From the NCBI GenBank assembly GCA_026724425.1, contig JAIUCV010000007.1:24100119-24164118 (forward strand): a DNA stretch of 64,000 bases, written 5' to 3'. A program made the position numbers and the translations under genes. Numbering within the stretch: position 1 is the stretch's first letter; every line of letters begins with the position of its first letter. Below are positions 36,101-49,165 of this stretch, piece by piece. Source of the stretch: Erythrophleum ivorense. Taxonomy: Eukaryota > Streptophyta > Magnoliopsida > Fabales > Fabaceae. The notes under the pieces are model-generated. The model saw only the letters and a program-made list of their open reading frames with translations. It searched no databases and was not told where the DNA came from.

Positions 36101-38640
36101 CCATTACCTACTAGCTTATGGCAATTGGTCTTTCTCTCAAGACTAGCATCACTAAGGCCAACATTTGGCTTATTAACCAAAGAAGAGATTAATGAAATTA
36201 TTAACGTAGTTGAGGAGCTATACATCCATATAACAAAAGGAATGCTTCTTGTTAACTAATTAGAAATTAATGAAGCTTATGTAGCCTTCTTAAAGCCCAT
36301 TATTAAAGACATTATCACCATAATTGAAACAAGGAATCCCTTGGAAGAGGTTGACCTCAGCAACTTAAAAAGCATAAGGATAGCATTCATCAATGCCTTA
36401 ATGACATAGGAGCAAAATGTAAGAATGGTGAACCTACTAAAAGAATTTAGAGACTGCTTTGCTTAGAACTATAATGAGATGTTGAGATTGTCTTAAGAAC
36501 TAGCTAAGCATTATATACCATTGTATTCAAAGAGCTTAGGATGTATATAATAGCTAAGTGAGATGGCTCTAGAACTTATACCTAAGGTGAAAGAAGAATC
36601 TAATGGCTATTGGAAGATGGTTTCATTTGCATGACTAAGTACAGTAATTGGTTATTAAACATTGTCCTTTTTGTAAAGAAAAATAGGAAGATTTTCATTT
36701 GCACTAACATTAGACATCTTAACAATGCTACTCCTAAGGACGAATATGTAATGCCTATAATGATGTGCTGGTAGATGCCATAGCTTCATATCAGATTATT
36801 TCTTTCATAGATGGCTACTTAGGATCCAATTAGATTTACATTGCTAGAAAGGATGTTGAGAAGAGAACATTCAAATGCCTAAAAGCAATTAGTTCTTAAA
36901 ATGGGTAGTCGTACCTTACGGACTAGACAATGTATGAGCTACCTATTATGGGCTAAGAAAACCATCTTCCATATCTTAACAAGCAAATCCATGGACGTGT
37001 ATACTGATGACATGATTGTCAAGTTAGTAAAGTTTGACTCACCTTGAATCTCAAAGTAGTGTTTGACTAAATGTACAAACACAATTTGAAAATGAATCTT
37101 ACCAAATATGCAATTAAGGTAGCTTTTAAAAACTTCCTCAGACTCTTAGGAGATAGGAAAGGAATTGAAGTCGATGCAAACAAGGTCAAATCCATCTTAG
37201 AGACAAAGTCATCATTGGGAAAAAAAGCATAACTTAAGCTAATTGGTAAAATCAACTTCCTCTAAAAGTTTATTATTAATTTGGCTAGTAAACTTAAGCT
37301 AATCATAACTCTTTTATAGTTAAAAAATAATTTCATTCGGCGATTGAGCAAGAAGTTACTTTCAACCAAATTAAGTAATACCTATTTAAACCTCTAATGT
37401 TGGTCCCATCAATAATGGAAAGACCTCTTAAGCTATATATCTCAGCTATAAAAGAATATATTAGTGTATTTTTAGCTTAAGATGTCTAGGCCTACATGGA
37501 GAGGGCAACTTAGTATCTTAACAAAGTATTAACAAACAAAGAGTCAAGATACACATTAATTGAAAAGTTGTCTTTTTCTCTATATCATGCTTTCACCAAA
37601 TTGGAATATTACATCCAGTTGAGATTGGTACAAGTTATATGCAGTGTCAATTTGGTTAAATATTCACTATCACAACTAATCTTGTAGGGCAAATTAACCA
37701 AATGGGCTCTAAAGCTAAACTCCTATGCTCTCAAACATATCTCACAATGACCTGTTAAAGGCTAGGTCTTCATTGATTTCCTAGTTAAACACTTGTGTTT
37801 TAAGGTGAGTTGGACATATTGGGATTCGTGGGATTGCGATACTGGCAGATGTTCTTTAATAGATCTTTCACTCATGAGAAAGTTAGAGTGAGAATAGTAA
37901 TCATCATCTTGAGTAAGAAGAAGGCATGTTTCAACTTAAAGTTATTATTCTCTTACTCAAATAATTAGGGTGAGTGCAAAGTAATGATTATTAACTTAAA
38001 AATATTGGAAAACATACATGTTAAATTATTCCAAGTAGTGGAAGACTCACAATTGGTGATTAAGAAGTTAACCAGGGAATACCAATGCTTATAATTGAAC
38101 CTAAAGTAGTATCATTAACTAGCCTTAGAGAAACTCTAGCGTTTCTTAAAAGTTATCATCATGTACATCCTTATAAGAGAAAATGAGAAGCCAATAAGCT
38201 TGCCTAAATAACTTCTGTATATAGGGCCCCAACCTATCATTAGAAGTATCATCCTATTGACAAAATTTCTTTATTAGTTATGGAAGAGATAGCCTAGATG
38301 GAATAAGTGACAACAGTTGGTTTTGACCTCAATCAAATTCCACTAGAAAAAGTTATGGGTTCTAAGGAGCATATGGTAACAAAAAGATTTAACCTCAATC
38401 AAGAACTTCTAGAATAAGTCATAAAATCAAACTTGAACTAACAACACCAAGATGAAGTTGGAGAACAAAGGCAGACATTAAGAGATAATCTGATATCTAA
38501 GAGCTAAAGTTTCTTACTTAGGAGTTGGTGATCCTAATCCAGTTAGAATATTATCAGATATAGTCAAGCATGACTAAACTAGATTGATATGCCAAATAGC
38601 CAAATCTAGTTGGACCAAAACAGGAGTAGACACAACTATG
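33150..38640 (+). pseudogene. Ty3/gypsy (Tat/Ogre-like) polyprotein remnant, heavily mutated
   Basis: Frame-hopping translation recovers the pieces in order. Gag is at about 33,890-34,430 (LPKGYKPFDCSIFFGKDRQY, FTWYGNLPPNSV, FHEQFHQAQAKVS, FVVQFQKMKSRC). The protease region is at about 35,640-36,110 (LGQDWI). Reverse transcriptase is at about 36,520-37,110 (VYTDDMIVK, the YxDD site). RNase H-like segments are at about 37,400-37,790 (PLKLYISAIKEYISVFLA, ESRYTLIEKL, LHAFTKL-type, GKLTKWALKL). A second RNase H-like segment lies at about 37,930-38,110 (VEDSQLVIKKLTREYQCL). Two RNase H regions are a mark of the Tat lineage. No integrase and no flanking LTRs were found; the remnant stops where the A LTR begins at 38,643. 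Many stops and shifts show it is long dead. Confidence 0.8.
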
Positions 38641-38642
38641 TG

Positions 38643-41600
38643 TGTAACACCGCGAAATTAATTAATAATAATTATGATGAATTAAGAGATTAACATAGGG
38701 AATTTAGGAAGATTAAGCAAAATAAGGATTTTTCAAAGAAATAGATTTATTTTAGATATTTCTTGACAATAATATTTTTTCATTGTTAGGTAAAGATATA
38801 TTAATTATGGTTATGGGTTTAATTAATGAAATTAATTGAGAGAAGATAAACACTTAATTTGGACCTTGTGATCAGTTCATTTATACCATGAGCCAAATAT
38901 AGAAGCATACTCTTAGTTTGGGGAAGAATGGCCCAATCTAATTTAATTTCTTAAAAACCCAAAACTCAAAAAAAAAAAAAAGAGCCCAAGTGAGACATAG
39001 ATCCTTAAACCCATGGCCTAATAGGCACATACCTAAACCCACTTGGATTTTAGGTCTTTGGGTCAACTTAAGCCCACCTAAAACCCTAAGGGTTCTGAAG
39101 CCACATTAAGAATTAGGAGCCAAACACTTGTGTTGTAGAAACAAGAGTTCATTTTCGCTCCTTGAAAGGGGAGGCTAGGGTTCTTTACACATTTCCACCA
39201 TTCTCACTTCTAGAGGAAGAATTAGCCAAGTTAATCTATATGAAACTTAATCCTCTCTTCTTCTTCTTCAATTTAGCCTGATTAGTTTTTCGTTTGAAGT
39301 ATTTTTACTTTCCATCCAAGTTTGAATTTTTTTTTTATTTTGGGATGTTCTTGCATGGTTTTTGGAGGTTGAGGCTAAGAGGGTCATTAAGTAAGTATCT
39401 TTTCCCTATTTTAATGTGTTTTCTATTGGTTTGAGATCCTAATGACTGACTTATGATATGAGCTTGGATTTTGTGTGAAAATACCCAAATATTTGAGTAG
39501 AATATTGTGGTTTCTAAGTGAGTGAAGTTCAAGTTCAAATTTGAGACTCTTTGGTGAGTGGGTAAGTGATTTCTAGGAACTTCTTGATAGGTTAGTGCCA
39601 TGGTATCTAATGTATGCTATAATTAGTATTTAAAATATGCTTTGATTTAACCTAGGATCCTTTAAAGTATAGGCATTTATCTTTGACTTTAGAATTTAAT
39701 GCAACTAAGTAAGGTAACCAAGGTTTGATTTAATTCTTTATATATGTTCTTTGTTAATATGATTTCTGCTATATAAATATGCTTTGCTTTGTTAAATGAC
39801 CGGTTGGCTATTTAATTATTATATTTAGACTGTGTGTGAGTCCATGGTAGAGCTATAGTGCAATTGCCACTCGTATATCGTGCTTTAATCAGGTACCGAG
39901 TTATAATTAGACTTATGAATGCACTGAGCGCAAGTTGTACTCAATAGGGAGTTGGCGTCGTGGATAAGTCTTTTCCTATGTTATTGGCCTTTAGCATGTA
40001 TGTGTGATTACTAGTATGGAATAGTAGTAATTGATAGCTCAACTAGTTTATTTGTTAATATGATAGATGATTATGATATTTATTTGATTAAAATGCACTT
40101 ATGCTGATTGAGTTGTACATATGTTTGGAATTATCCTTTGGTTACTGAGATTCATATCTCACCTTGTTTTATGGGTTAACAAATTTCAAATGAAGGTTTT
40201 TCAGGTAAGGAAAAAGGATAGTAAGTGGATGAACATCCATGAGTTGTGGCTATGTGTGGAACCTCTACATTTTGGACTATTATGACCTAAAGTAGATGTT
40301 AATTTTGTGATTTATTTTGCATAGCATCATCATGCACTCATATTGCCAAATGTAGGTATATCGATGTCTTGTAATCAATGATGTAACTAATAGGAGAGCA
40401 GATCTTGTAGTAGTTGAATCTGATGTATGAATTTAGTCAATATCTGATATGGATTATTGCTAATATGGAACTATCACTTAATCACTTGAGATTTGATCAT
40501 GTAATGCAATAAATGGTTATCCTAGTTGGTATTGTATGGTAGCTTAGTTGGAATATATATACATATGTATAAGAATGATGTTGTTAGTGGCCTTGGTTAT
40601 CAATTGCTGTCATAATATGTTCATGTGCTGATATATATGGCAGTACTCAATTATTATGAATTCCCCTAAAGTTTATGATCAATGTCGAGTATTAATTTGT
40701 AGTATTTGGGAGTTAGGAGGTCTAGAAAACTATGAATGTTAGCTAAGGTGGCCTTAGAACTCACTTAGAATTAGTGAAATATGGTTAGAAAGTGAGAAAG
40801 TGAGGAAATAAGATCAAAAGGAGATAGAGTTACAGCCAAAACTATTTAAGTCTCAACTAAGAATAATCTAAAGGCAAGGAGCACTGTGGTGGAAGAGGTT
40901 AAGTTGCAGTGTAACATGAGAATTGTAAGTCTATAGGGAACCCAAGAGAAGTCTCACTGCAGCTAGCATTGGTTGAAAGACTAGGGAAAGTTCTAGGAAG
41001 CTCTCTTTCTGCGGTGTTATATGGGCTTGTTGGGGTGAGATACAAGAGATTTTAACTAAGAAGTTCCAGAGAGGAAACTTGTCACGGCGTGAAGGGTTTA
41101 AGTCGTAGCGAGGATCTTGAAATTTTGAATAATAAGGTCTAAAAAGTCATCTCGCCATGGTGTGGAAGGGCTAGGTCGCGACACAGATCATATATTTTTG
41201 GTTTTATGCTCTAATAACCACTCAAGTTGCGGTGTGGGCAAACCAAGTCACAGTGTAAGACCAATAACTTAGTTTTTAGGTTCTAGTAGCCAACTTAGCC
41301 ACAGTAGGAATGTCCAAGTTGTGGCCTAAAGCACTAAACCCCTATTTCTAACCTCTTGAACTTAGTTTTATGAGGTTAATGGTATGTAATGGCTTAGGAA
41401 CAATTATAAAAGGGTTTTGCGAATGTAGAGTCACTGGTAACATGATATGAAGGATGTCTTTGATGACTTAAATTTCTTATAGGCTTAAATGACTTTGCTT
41501 ATTAGATAATGATCCTAAAAAAGAATAAGGTTCAAATTTCTTCAATAATTTTCCTAAATGGCTATTTTTTTACTTTAGATATTATATTTGTGACCGTTAA

Positions 41601-41648
41601 TTGCGCAATTAAGCTTAATCACTATAATTAGGAGTTAGGAATGTTACA
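38643..41648 (+). repeat. 5' LTR, family A (3.0 kb), of a chromovirus-like Ty3/gypsy element
   Basis: It starts TGTAACACCG at 38,643 and ends ATGTTACA at 41,648. Two bases later comes a tRNA-Met-type primer-binding site, which fixes the 3' boundary and shows that this is the 5' LTR of the gag-protease remnant that follows. It shares with the A copies at 9,028 (reverse) and 50,118 a conserved block (about 39,840-39,970, from GTCCATGGTAGAGCTATAGTG) and a GC-rich tandem array (41,079-41,350). The matching 3' LTR is not next to the internal region. The fragment at 50,118-52,322 is a candidate. Confidence 0.85.
41079..41350 (+). repeat. 72-bp tandem array with CG-rich motifs in the A LTR
   Basis: Four units start at about 41,079 (CTTGTCACGGCGTG), 41,151 (CTCGCCATGGTGTG), 41,223 (CAAGTTGCGGTGTG) and 41,295 (TTAGCCACAGTAGG), a steady 72-bp period. 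Each is followed about 20 bp later by a second short motif (AGTCGTAGCG, GGTCGCGACAC, AGTCACAGTG, AGTTGTGGCC). Compared with the array at 51,560-52,010, many CG pairs here appear as TG or CA. Confidence 0.85.
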
Positions 41649-41650
41649 TT

Positions 41651-41668
41651 TAGTATCAAAGTAATGGT
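41651..41668 (+). other. Primer-binding site (initiator tRNA-Met type)
   Basis: TAGTATCAAAGTAATGG-like sequence two bases after the LTR end resembles the common plant primer-binding site TGGTATCAGAGC, complementary to the 3' end of initiator methionine tRNA, with a few transitions. Confidence 0.8.
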
Positions 41669-41859
41669 TTAGGAAATTAAGCTAGAATTTGAACTTTATG
41701 ATTAGAAACCTTGGCAATTATGATGTATGCATGTTAGGAATAGAAATCTTGTGGCCTGGTGATACTTTTTTATATATGTACATACTTGATATGGGTGGAG
41801 TTGTGTTTAGATTACCCCTAGATTGTAGTTTAATGGGGAAGCCTTTGATTGTGATTGTG

Positions 41860-43694
41860 GCATTATAGGGTGTTATAGCTGCATGTAGAGAAACTATTAA
41901 AATGTTGAGAGAGGTGCAAGAGGCCATTGCTACAATGGCCAACTGTATGAGGTAACAAGTTGAGGCCCATAAGGTTACTGTGAGGGCAATGACTAATCGA
42001 CTTTAAGAGCAAGCCGAGACCCATGAAACTACTATTCAAGTGCTGCGACAATTACATGAGATCATAAACAACCAGAATTAAGAGTTGCCGGTTAGAAACT
42101 GGGTTGGTGCTGGTCAGAACCTTGGTGTGGGGCATCAAGGGAAAATGATGACATCTTAGTTTTGAAAGGCTAATCTTCCATCATTTATGGGAGAGTTGGA
42201 CACTAAGAAGGTTAAGAGATGGCTAATGCAACTGGAGAAAATTTTTGAAGTTATAACTTACACCGCCAAGCAAAAGGCTAGGTTAGCCATTTACAAACTA
42301 GAAGGTGAAGGAAAGCATTAGTGGTGGAGTGCCTTTAGGTTACTAACTTCAAAGGAAATACCCTTGACTTAGGAGAGCTTTCAAACTACCTTTGAGGGTA
42401 AGTATTTCCTACCATTAGTAAGGGCTAATAAGGAAGCTGAGTTCAACTTCCTTGAGCAAGGAGAAATGAATATGGACCAATATGTAGCCAAATTTATCCA
42501 ACTATCCCATTTCTCCTTATACTTGAAATGATTTGATGACAAACCATGGAAGGGCGACAAGTTTGAAAGAAGCTTTAAACTTGAGTTAAAGGATAATATT
42601 ACACCCCTCCAATTTTGAAATTTTGATGAATTAGTGGAGAAATGTAGGGTAATTAAAAGGGCCTTGATGGAGAGTGAGGCCAAAAGAAAAAAGACTATGA
42701 AGGGCATATGTGATTAAGGCATGGAGCCTTTAGGGGCGAGAGAGTAAGAAAAGGGACTAGTAATGGTAGTGACTCCTGGGGTAGGAGACCACCCTTAATA
42801 AATGTCCCTCAAAAAAGGAGTATAAGACCTTCAAAGAGTTCAGATAGTGTCCCATTAGCTTATGGCAAGTGTGGGAAGAATCATGGTAGTAGACCATGCC
42901 CTGTGTGTTATAATTGTGGGAAGTCAAGACACTATGCATGGACTTACACAATGTCATGAGAGTCGACTTCATCAATCAAACCATTTGCATAAGGATGAGT
43001 GTTTGCACTTATGTAGCAAAAGGCTAGTAGGTTTCCTAGTTTGATTTGAGGCACTATTTTTGTTCATAATCATATTGTAGATGCATTGTTTGATTCAAAT
43101 GCGATCCACTTATTTACATTATATGACTGTGTTAAATGCTTGGGTCTTAAGATTAGCTAGTTACCATTTGAATTTCCTATGTCTACCATTGTTGGATATT
43201 CTATGATTATATCTTATGTATGCCTAAATTGTTGTATAATTGGATTGCCATTGTACTACCATTAACTTAATTTGCATCCCTTTGCATGATTTTTATGTGA
43301 TATTAGTATGGATAGGTTGTCAGCTAATAATGTGATACTTGATTATAACTGTAACACTACTTTCTTACTTGCTAATATACCTGAACCTTGTCCTGTGTTT
43401 GAGCTTGCTTGTGTATCTATCGCTCAAGTTGGGAGGTACCTTAGGCGTAATTTCCAGGGGTTTCTAGTATTCTTTTCTTTTAATGTTGAAGTTAAGGATG
43501 GGTTGGAAGACGTACTTGTGATTAGGGAATTCTCGAAAGTTTTTCCTAAAGAGATTAGTAGTCTACCCTCAGAGAGAGAGTTAGAGTTTTTCATTGACTT
43601 AGTTCCTAGTATGGGACCAATTTCCAAGGCTCCATTTAGAATGGCACCTGTTGAACTTGTTGAGTTGAAGAGTCAAATAGAAGAGTTGAACTAA
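41860..43694 (+). pseudogene. Chromovirus-like gag, protease and start of RT, truncated
   Basis: This is the internal region of the A-LTR element. Gag (about 41,900-42,960) reads in one main frame with stops, including FMGELDTKKVKRWLMQLEKI, FEGKYFLPLVRANKEAEF and FNFLEQGEMNMDQYVAKF. Its nucleic-acid-binding end has two knuckle-like motifs (CGKNHGSRPC and CYNCGKSRHYAWTY). The protease (about 43,040-43,380) keeps ALFDSNA in place of the usual DSGA. A 128-codon open piece (43,308-43,694) carries the linker and start of reverse transcriptase (VIREFSKVFPKEISSLPSER, GPISKAPFRMAPVEL). It stops abruptly at EELN. From 43,695 the sequence is family X LTR, so RT, RNase H and integrase are lost. Confidence 0.85.
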
Positions 43695-44360
43695 ATATAT
43701 AGTTCTTAAAGAATGGAAAAGAATAATTAAAAAGGGTCATAGGGAGAGAAAAGGCTAATCAGAGCTAAAAGAACCGATACAAGCCAAGCTGACGAAAAAA
43801 TCAAGGATTTAGAAAATATGAGAATTTGCTTGAGAAATGAATATCTTTCATCAAAATATTATAAAATAAGGTTAGTAGATTAACCAGATGAGATTGGTTT
43901 AACTAAATCTTTGACACTATACAGTTTAGAACACTGGGTAGCCATAATTTTAACTAGGATTTTTCAGACTATTTCAAGTCCCATAACCTCGAAGTAGATA
44001 TTTTTTAATGAAAAGTATAGTTTAAATTTTATTCTAGAACTATCAGCTTTTGAAAATACGGAGAAATGAGTTCAAATAGTAAAATTATGTTAAGGCAAAA
44101 TTGATATTTTTGAAAAAAATTATAAAACTTTAGCTCTATATATATATGTGATTGGCCACTCATCTCCCCCTTTTCATAACCTACCTAGGGTAGCATCGAA
44201 TTCTCTCTTGGAGTTGTGAAAAAGGAAAAAGGAAGAAGCCACGTATAGGAAAGCGAACTTCCTAAATTTAGTTATAATTTTGTTATAAACTTTCTCCTAC
44301 TCCTTCTCCTATTTCTTATTGTGGTTTTGGTTTCTTAAAAGAGTGAGTTTTGTGGCTAGT

Positions 44361-47300
44361 TGTAACGTCTCTTCTAAATATCCATCTTTAGCTATATATT
44401 TTTTTAGGAATTCCTTATTTAAGTTTAATTACTTTTTCTATTTTAATTATTCCTTCACAATAAAATCTAATTAATGGCGTAGCGGACTACGAAAATAATG
44501 GAAATATATTATAATTCATACAAACTAGTTTAAGAGTTCCATCATAGGGGAGTGGGGTCATACAAATCACATCATGACAAAAGGGGATCTATCCTATAAT
44601 TGTCCAAAGAGAAAATCCCCAGATAACAACAAGGATCAAAAGGTCAATCTCTTATGTTCACAAAAGGTCAGTGTCAGTAATTGGGCCGCTATTCATGCAA
44701 ACGGAGAAGCAGGAGGGTTAAATCCACCCACTAAGAATGTGTGGGACTCAAGCTCCCCTGGGGACACAAAATACATAGGTACAACATGAAAAATGTCATC
44801 ACATGATATGATGCATATATTATGGATGACGAATACCCATCCTCGGAGTGGGAACTGGATCCATTTTGCCTGGAGTTTTAAGGTCACTTGATAAATCAGC
44901 ATTTAAGAAAAATATAAACCACAATAGAGTGAGAAATAATTTTCTCAGTAACATAGACAAGGCAATATTACATAATATCGATGAAGAATAGTCAAGTAAT
45001 TTTAAAATATAACAAGTAATATAATGGCAAGACAATTAATTTACTAAACAATATGTTAAAGAGATGCACCTGTTAGCAATATCTAATGTGAATATGAAAT
45101 AACAAAGTGAATAGACATATTACATCTAAAGATAGAACATGAATGAACATAAGAATTATCTCAACATAATTAATATTCAATAGGTACAAGATATTCACGA
45201 GATTTCTACATGCATATAATACAGAACATATAACAAACAATATTTGTTTCCTCTTGACTATTAGGCCTTGGAGATTGCCAGGCCTAACACTCAGACTGTA
45301 TCGCACTGGCTTTGGTAGGCTTAAGCCTAACTCATGTTGCATTGCTATGACATAGTAGGCTCACCCCTACTTCCTTTACTAAGGCATCCCCTAGTGGGTA
45401 CCCAAGGAAAGTCATATAAAATATCACAATAATATGTCATCCAAGCCATCATTTGATTAAAACATAATAGGTATATTTGGGAAAGAACTGAGTTGCACGA
45501 CTTTATGCATAAAGAAATAATTCTGATAGCATGATAGCATACTGGAGTCTAGAAATTAGTGGTTCAAATATTTTTAAGTATCTTTAAGATTGGACATCCA
45601 ACACAACAACAACTACCCAATGGCCAACTCTGGTACACACAGGGCTCACCCCCTTTTGCCCTATATATATTGCCCAATCCTTTACCAAATAACCCATACT
45701 CATAGAATTAGGCAGTAAACAACATATTATCCATGTTAAGAAATCAGACAGTATATAGCACAACAAACAGCGCAATTCCAGAACACATGTTATCACATAT
45801 TCTATTCTTAACATTATGTTGCATAATTTTTCACTATCACAAATGGGCTCCAAAATTTACAAAATAATTATTAGCATAATCCAGACAGCATGTAGAATAT
45901 ATTAGGTCATAGCAGTCATCCAAAACATATCAATAACATAAGAAAAAATTCAAGAACTTTCTGGTCGACATTTTTTTCTCAAAATTTTGACTTTTTATGT
46001 AATGATCCATAATTCTCCAAAATTTCACAATAGGCCTTATTTTTTATCTAGATTAACCTAATTTAGTTGGATTTAAGAAAACTCTTCCCTAGGTATATGT
46101 ACATGTGTTAGCCAAACCTATGCATCAAAGAAGGCATGTGATTTTCTTCATTTTCATGTCACCAAATAGCCACACATACATATTCAAAGGAGATAAACAA
46201 AAGCCCTCAATCAATTTCTAGAGATTTCATATGTATTCTACAATTTTCTCAAAGTAAAATTCTAGGGTTTCTTGCCAATTTCTTCATGAAAATCAAGGTT
46301 ATATTAATCTTCCTCTTCCTTAGGCTTTCTTCCATCACTTCCCTATTTATTTTCTCTTCAATTTCTCCCATGGCATCTTGAAATACAAAGCTTCTTGATT
46401 TATAGAAAAGTTGCCAAGATTAGGAATTTTCTTGAATCACATAAATCCATGAGCCATATATATGATTTCTCCATCTTTTCTTTATCTTTTCTTGGCTAGA
46501 ATTCATGGAAACAACAAAATTTCCCATCTATTTTTGCCATGGACGAAATTAGAAAAGAAGAGAAGAGAAAAATTCTTGGAGAAAAATAGAAGAAAAACTA
46601 AGAAGAAGAAAGACTATCTATGTTACCTTAGCTCTGCGTTGTTTGATTTTTCCCAGTGGCTTTTTTTTTCTCTCTTCCTCCTCCCTTTTCTTCTTCCTTA
46701 GGCCGAGCTTCTTCTCCTTCTTCTTCTCCTCCTCTTGGCTGAATTGGTGTGTGCATTTTGTGTGTGAGAATGGCATGAAAGTGTGTGTTATATATATATC
46801 TTGGTTATGAATGATTAATATTTAATTAACTTTAAAGTAGAAGATCTTGGCCTTTAGATTACATGAATGGTTAGGATTTAACCTTGAAATAAGAGATAAA
46901 ATGTAGGCTTTTGGATTAGATCAAAGGTTGTGGTTTGATCTTGAAAAGGTAAAGAAATTTATGCCATTGGATTATATCAATGGTTTAGATCGCATCACGT
47001 TTTACGAATAAATATTAGCCATTGGATTGCTATGGTTACTTTTTCATAATGTGTGAAGATAGAATTGCATTTAATGCTACTTGAGCCAGCGTCTATGTCA
47101 TGCTAAAGTCAGTAGTAACTTTTTTGTAATGTGTGAGATTTTTAAGATTCGCTGATGTAAGCCAGTATAATCGCTTCATAATTCATACAATTTTTAGAAT
47201 TCTCTTCCAACTTCCAATCTCTTCTTCACACATGGCGCCACATAATCACTTTCTCTCTCCTCCATGGTGCCACATTAGCACCTTCCCAGCTCCCTAGTAC

Positions 47301-48026
47301 CATGCCAGCTCTTCCTCAGTTAGACTTACAAAATTGTCACTGTTTCCTAGGTTCTCCGTAATGTTTTATTTAATCATTTTTCTTTGAGTTTTCTATTATA
47401 TTTTAATATTATTTGGATATATGTGGACCCCACTTAATGTTTCTAACCATATAATTAAATATTATTTATTTTCTTAATATTTTATTATTTTAGGGTCCAA
47501 ATGACCATTTTGCCCCTGGTAGTGATATGATAAACAAGCACCTCTGTTCGTTTCTCGCTTATATCTTCTTTGTAACTCCATATTTTTGGATTCGGTCACC
47601 ACTACCTAGTAGATTTTTCTACATAGAATTTCCTGAGATAGCTAACATGTGTTTAGGGTTTTAGTTTGTCTCCGTATAAGCTTAAAATTGTCCTAGGCCA
47701 TTTTCTGGTCCTAACGAGTCCAAAATTTTATGCAATGAATTTTGTAATTTTTTAAGCATTATTTCTTAACTATTGATATATATTGGATTAGTTCTGAATT
47801 CCTTTTCCTTCTAGAAAAATTATCAAAGTTTGTCCAGGTGATAAATGATAATTTTGCCCCTGGGCCCTTTGGACTCCCCTAAAATCTCAAAAATTCCTAT
47901 GGGTCCTATTCAACTTATATTTCTCATATACAAAGCTATTTCGTTCAATTTTTTTTATTAAAGCTTGATAAATTTATTACATAAAATACTAAATAATTAG
48001 AAAATCCTAATTCTAGGGATGTTACA
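44361..48026 (-). repeat. Solo LTR, type C, 3.7 kb, with TSD
   Basis: It starts TGTAACGTCT at 44,361 and ends GGGATGTTACA at 48,026. The flanks carry the exact 5-bp duplication CTAGT (44,356-44,360 and 48,027-48,031). Deleting it restores an unbroken X LTR (GGCTAGTCTCTTGAG, compare GGCTGGTCCCTTGAG at 57,350), which proves insertion. Read on the minus strand, it begins TGTAACATCCCTAGAATTAG, close to the A-family start, and has a TATATATATA box followed by a purine-rich leader. I infer reverse orientation. It has no coding region. It is a solo LTR of a family related to, but distinct from, A. Confidence 0.9.
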
Positions 48027-49165
48027 CTAGTCTCTTGAGTGAAGAAGCTCCTTTAAGGAAACCAATTATACCAAAATAATTCTCATTAATAGTACATAAA
48101 AGCAAAGTATGGTTTATACTAGGAAAAATTTTTATTCTTGGAATCCTAGACCAACCTAGGTTTGGCCAAGAGAGGGAAAGAGACTTAAGCTTGATGGAAA
48201 CTTGGTGAAACCAAAGGTTTTGAAGGGTGAAGAATAAGAACATGCAAAGGCAATTAGTTAAAAACTAAAGGAATGACATATGGTTCACCTAGGCTTAGAA
48301 ATTGGCCTTGAAAGATTTAAAACCCTAGGAGAGTTAACTAATTCCTTTAATACCATAAATGAGTTAGAAATAAATTATGGAGATCTTAAAACCATTTAAA
48401 TTCCCTATAAAGTAAACAAAATTCCAAGATTTTACGCAAGGATAATGCCTTGACCAAGGAGGGGTTTGAGTGTCTAGGAAGATGTTTCATTGATTCTAAG
48501 GTTTTAAATGAGCTATATATGAAATATAAAAACTAGCAGAACCATTGGAATACATTTAGAAACCTTATTTTTATAAGTTAAAAGTTAGGGTTCAATAATG
48601 CCTAAAAGGACCATATGACTTTAGGCATGTTTAAGTATACTTTTGATGGCTCTAATGAGTTCTATTAAAATCATGAAGATCTTATATGATGAGATTTTGA
48701 AGCCTAAAAATTGAATTTTGAGAGTTACCTCTCAAAGCATTCAAAGCAATCTAAAGGTATACTTCAAAGACCTAGTAATGCATATATTGTTAAATTAAGA
48801 TTAAAGATGTCTTAAATTAATTATTTTATGCTTCAATAGGATGTGTCTAGGCCAAGCAAGTGAGACCGCACCAAGCTGCATGTGTGAGGCCATGGAATCA
48901 AGAAAAGGAGACAAAGGGATTTGATTGATTTTTGCTTGATAAGGTAGCTTTTCCTTCATTCTTATATGTATGGTTGGTTTGGTTGAGTCCTTGGTTGTTT
49001 GTGTATATTGTTTACAATGGATTAGCTTGTTGATTGTTGAATAAAATATGCAATTGCATGATGCCTATTTGGATTTATGAGTAGGGTGGCTCTTGATAGA
49101 TGAGGCTAGGGAAATGAGCTTGGGATTGCTTTACCTCAAGCCAAAAGTCTCTTGAGAGCATGGAA

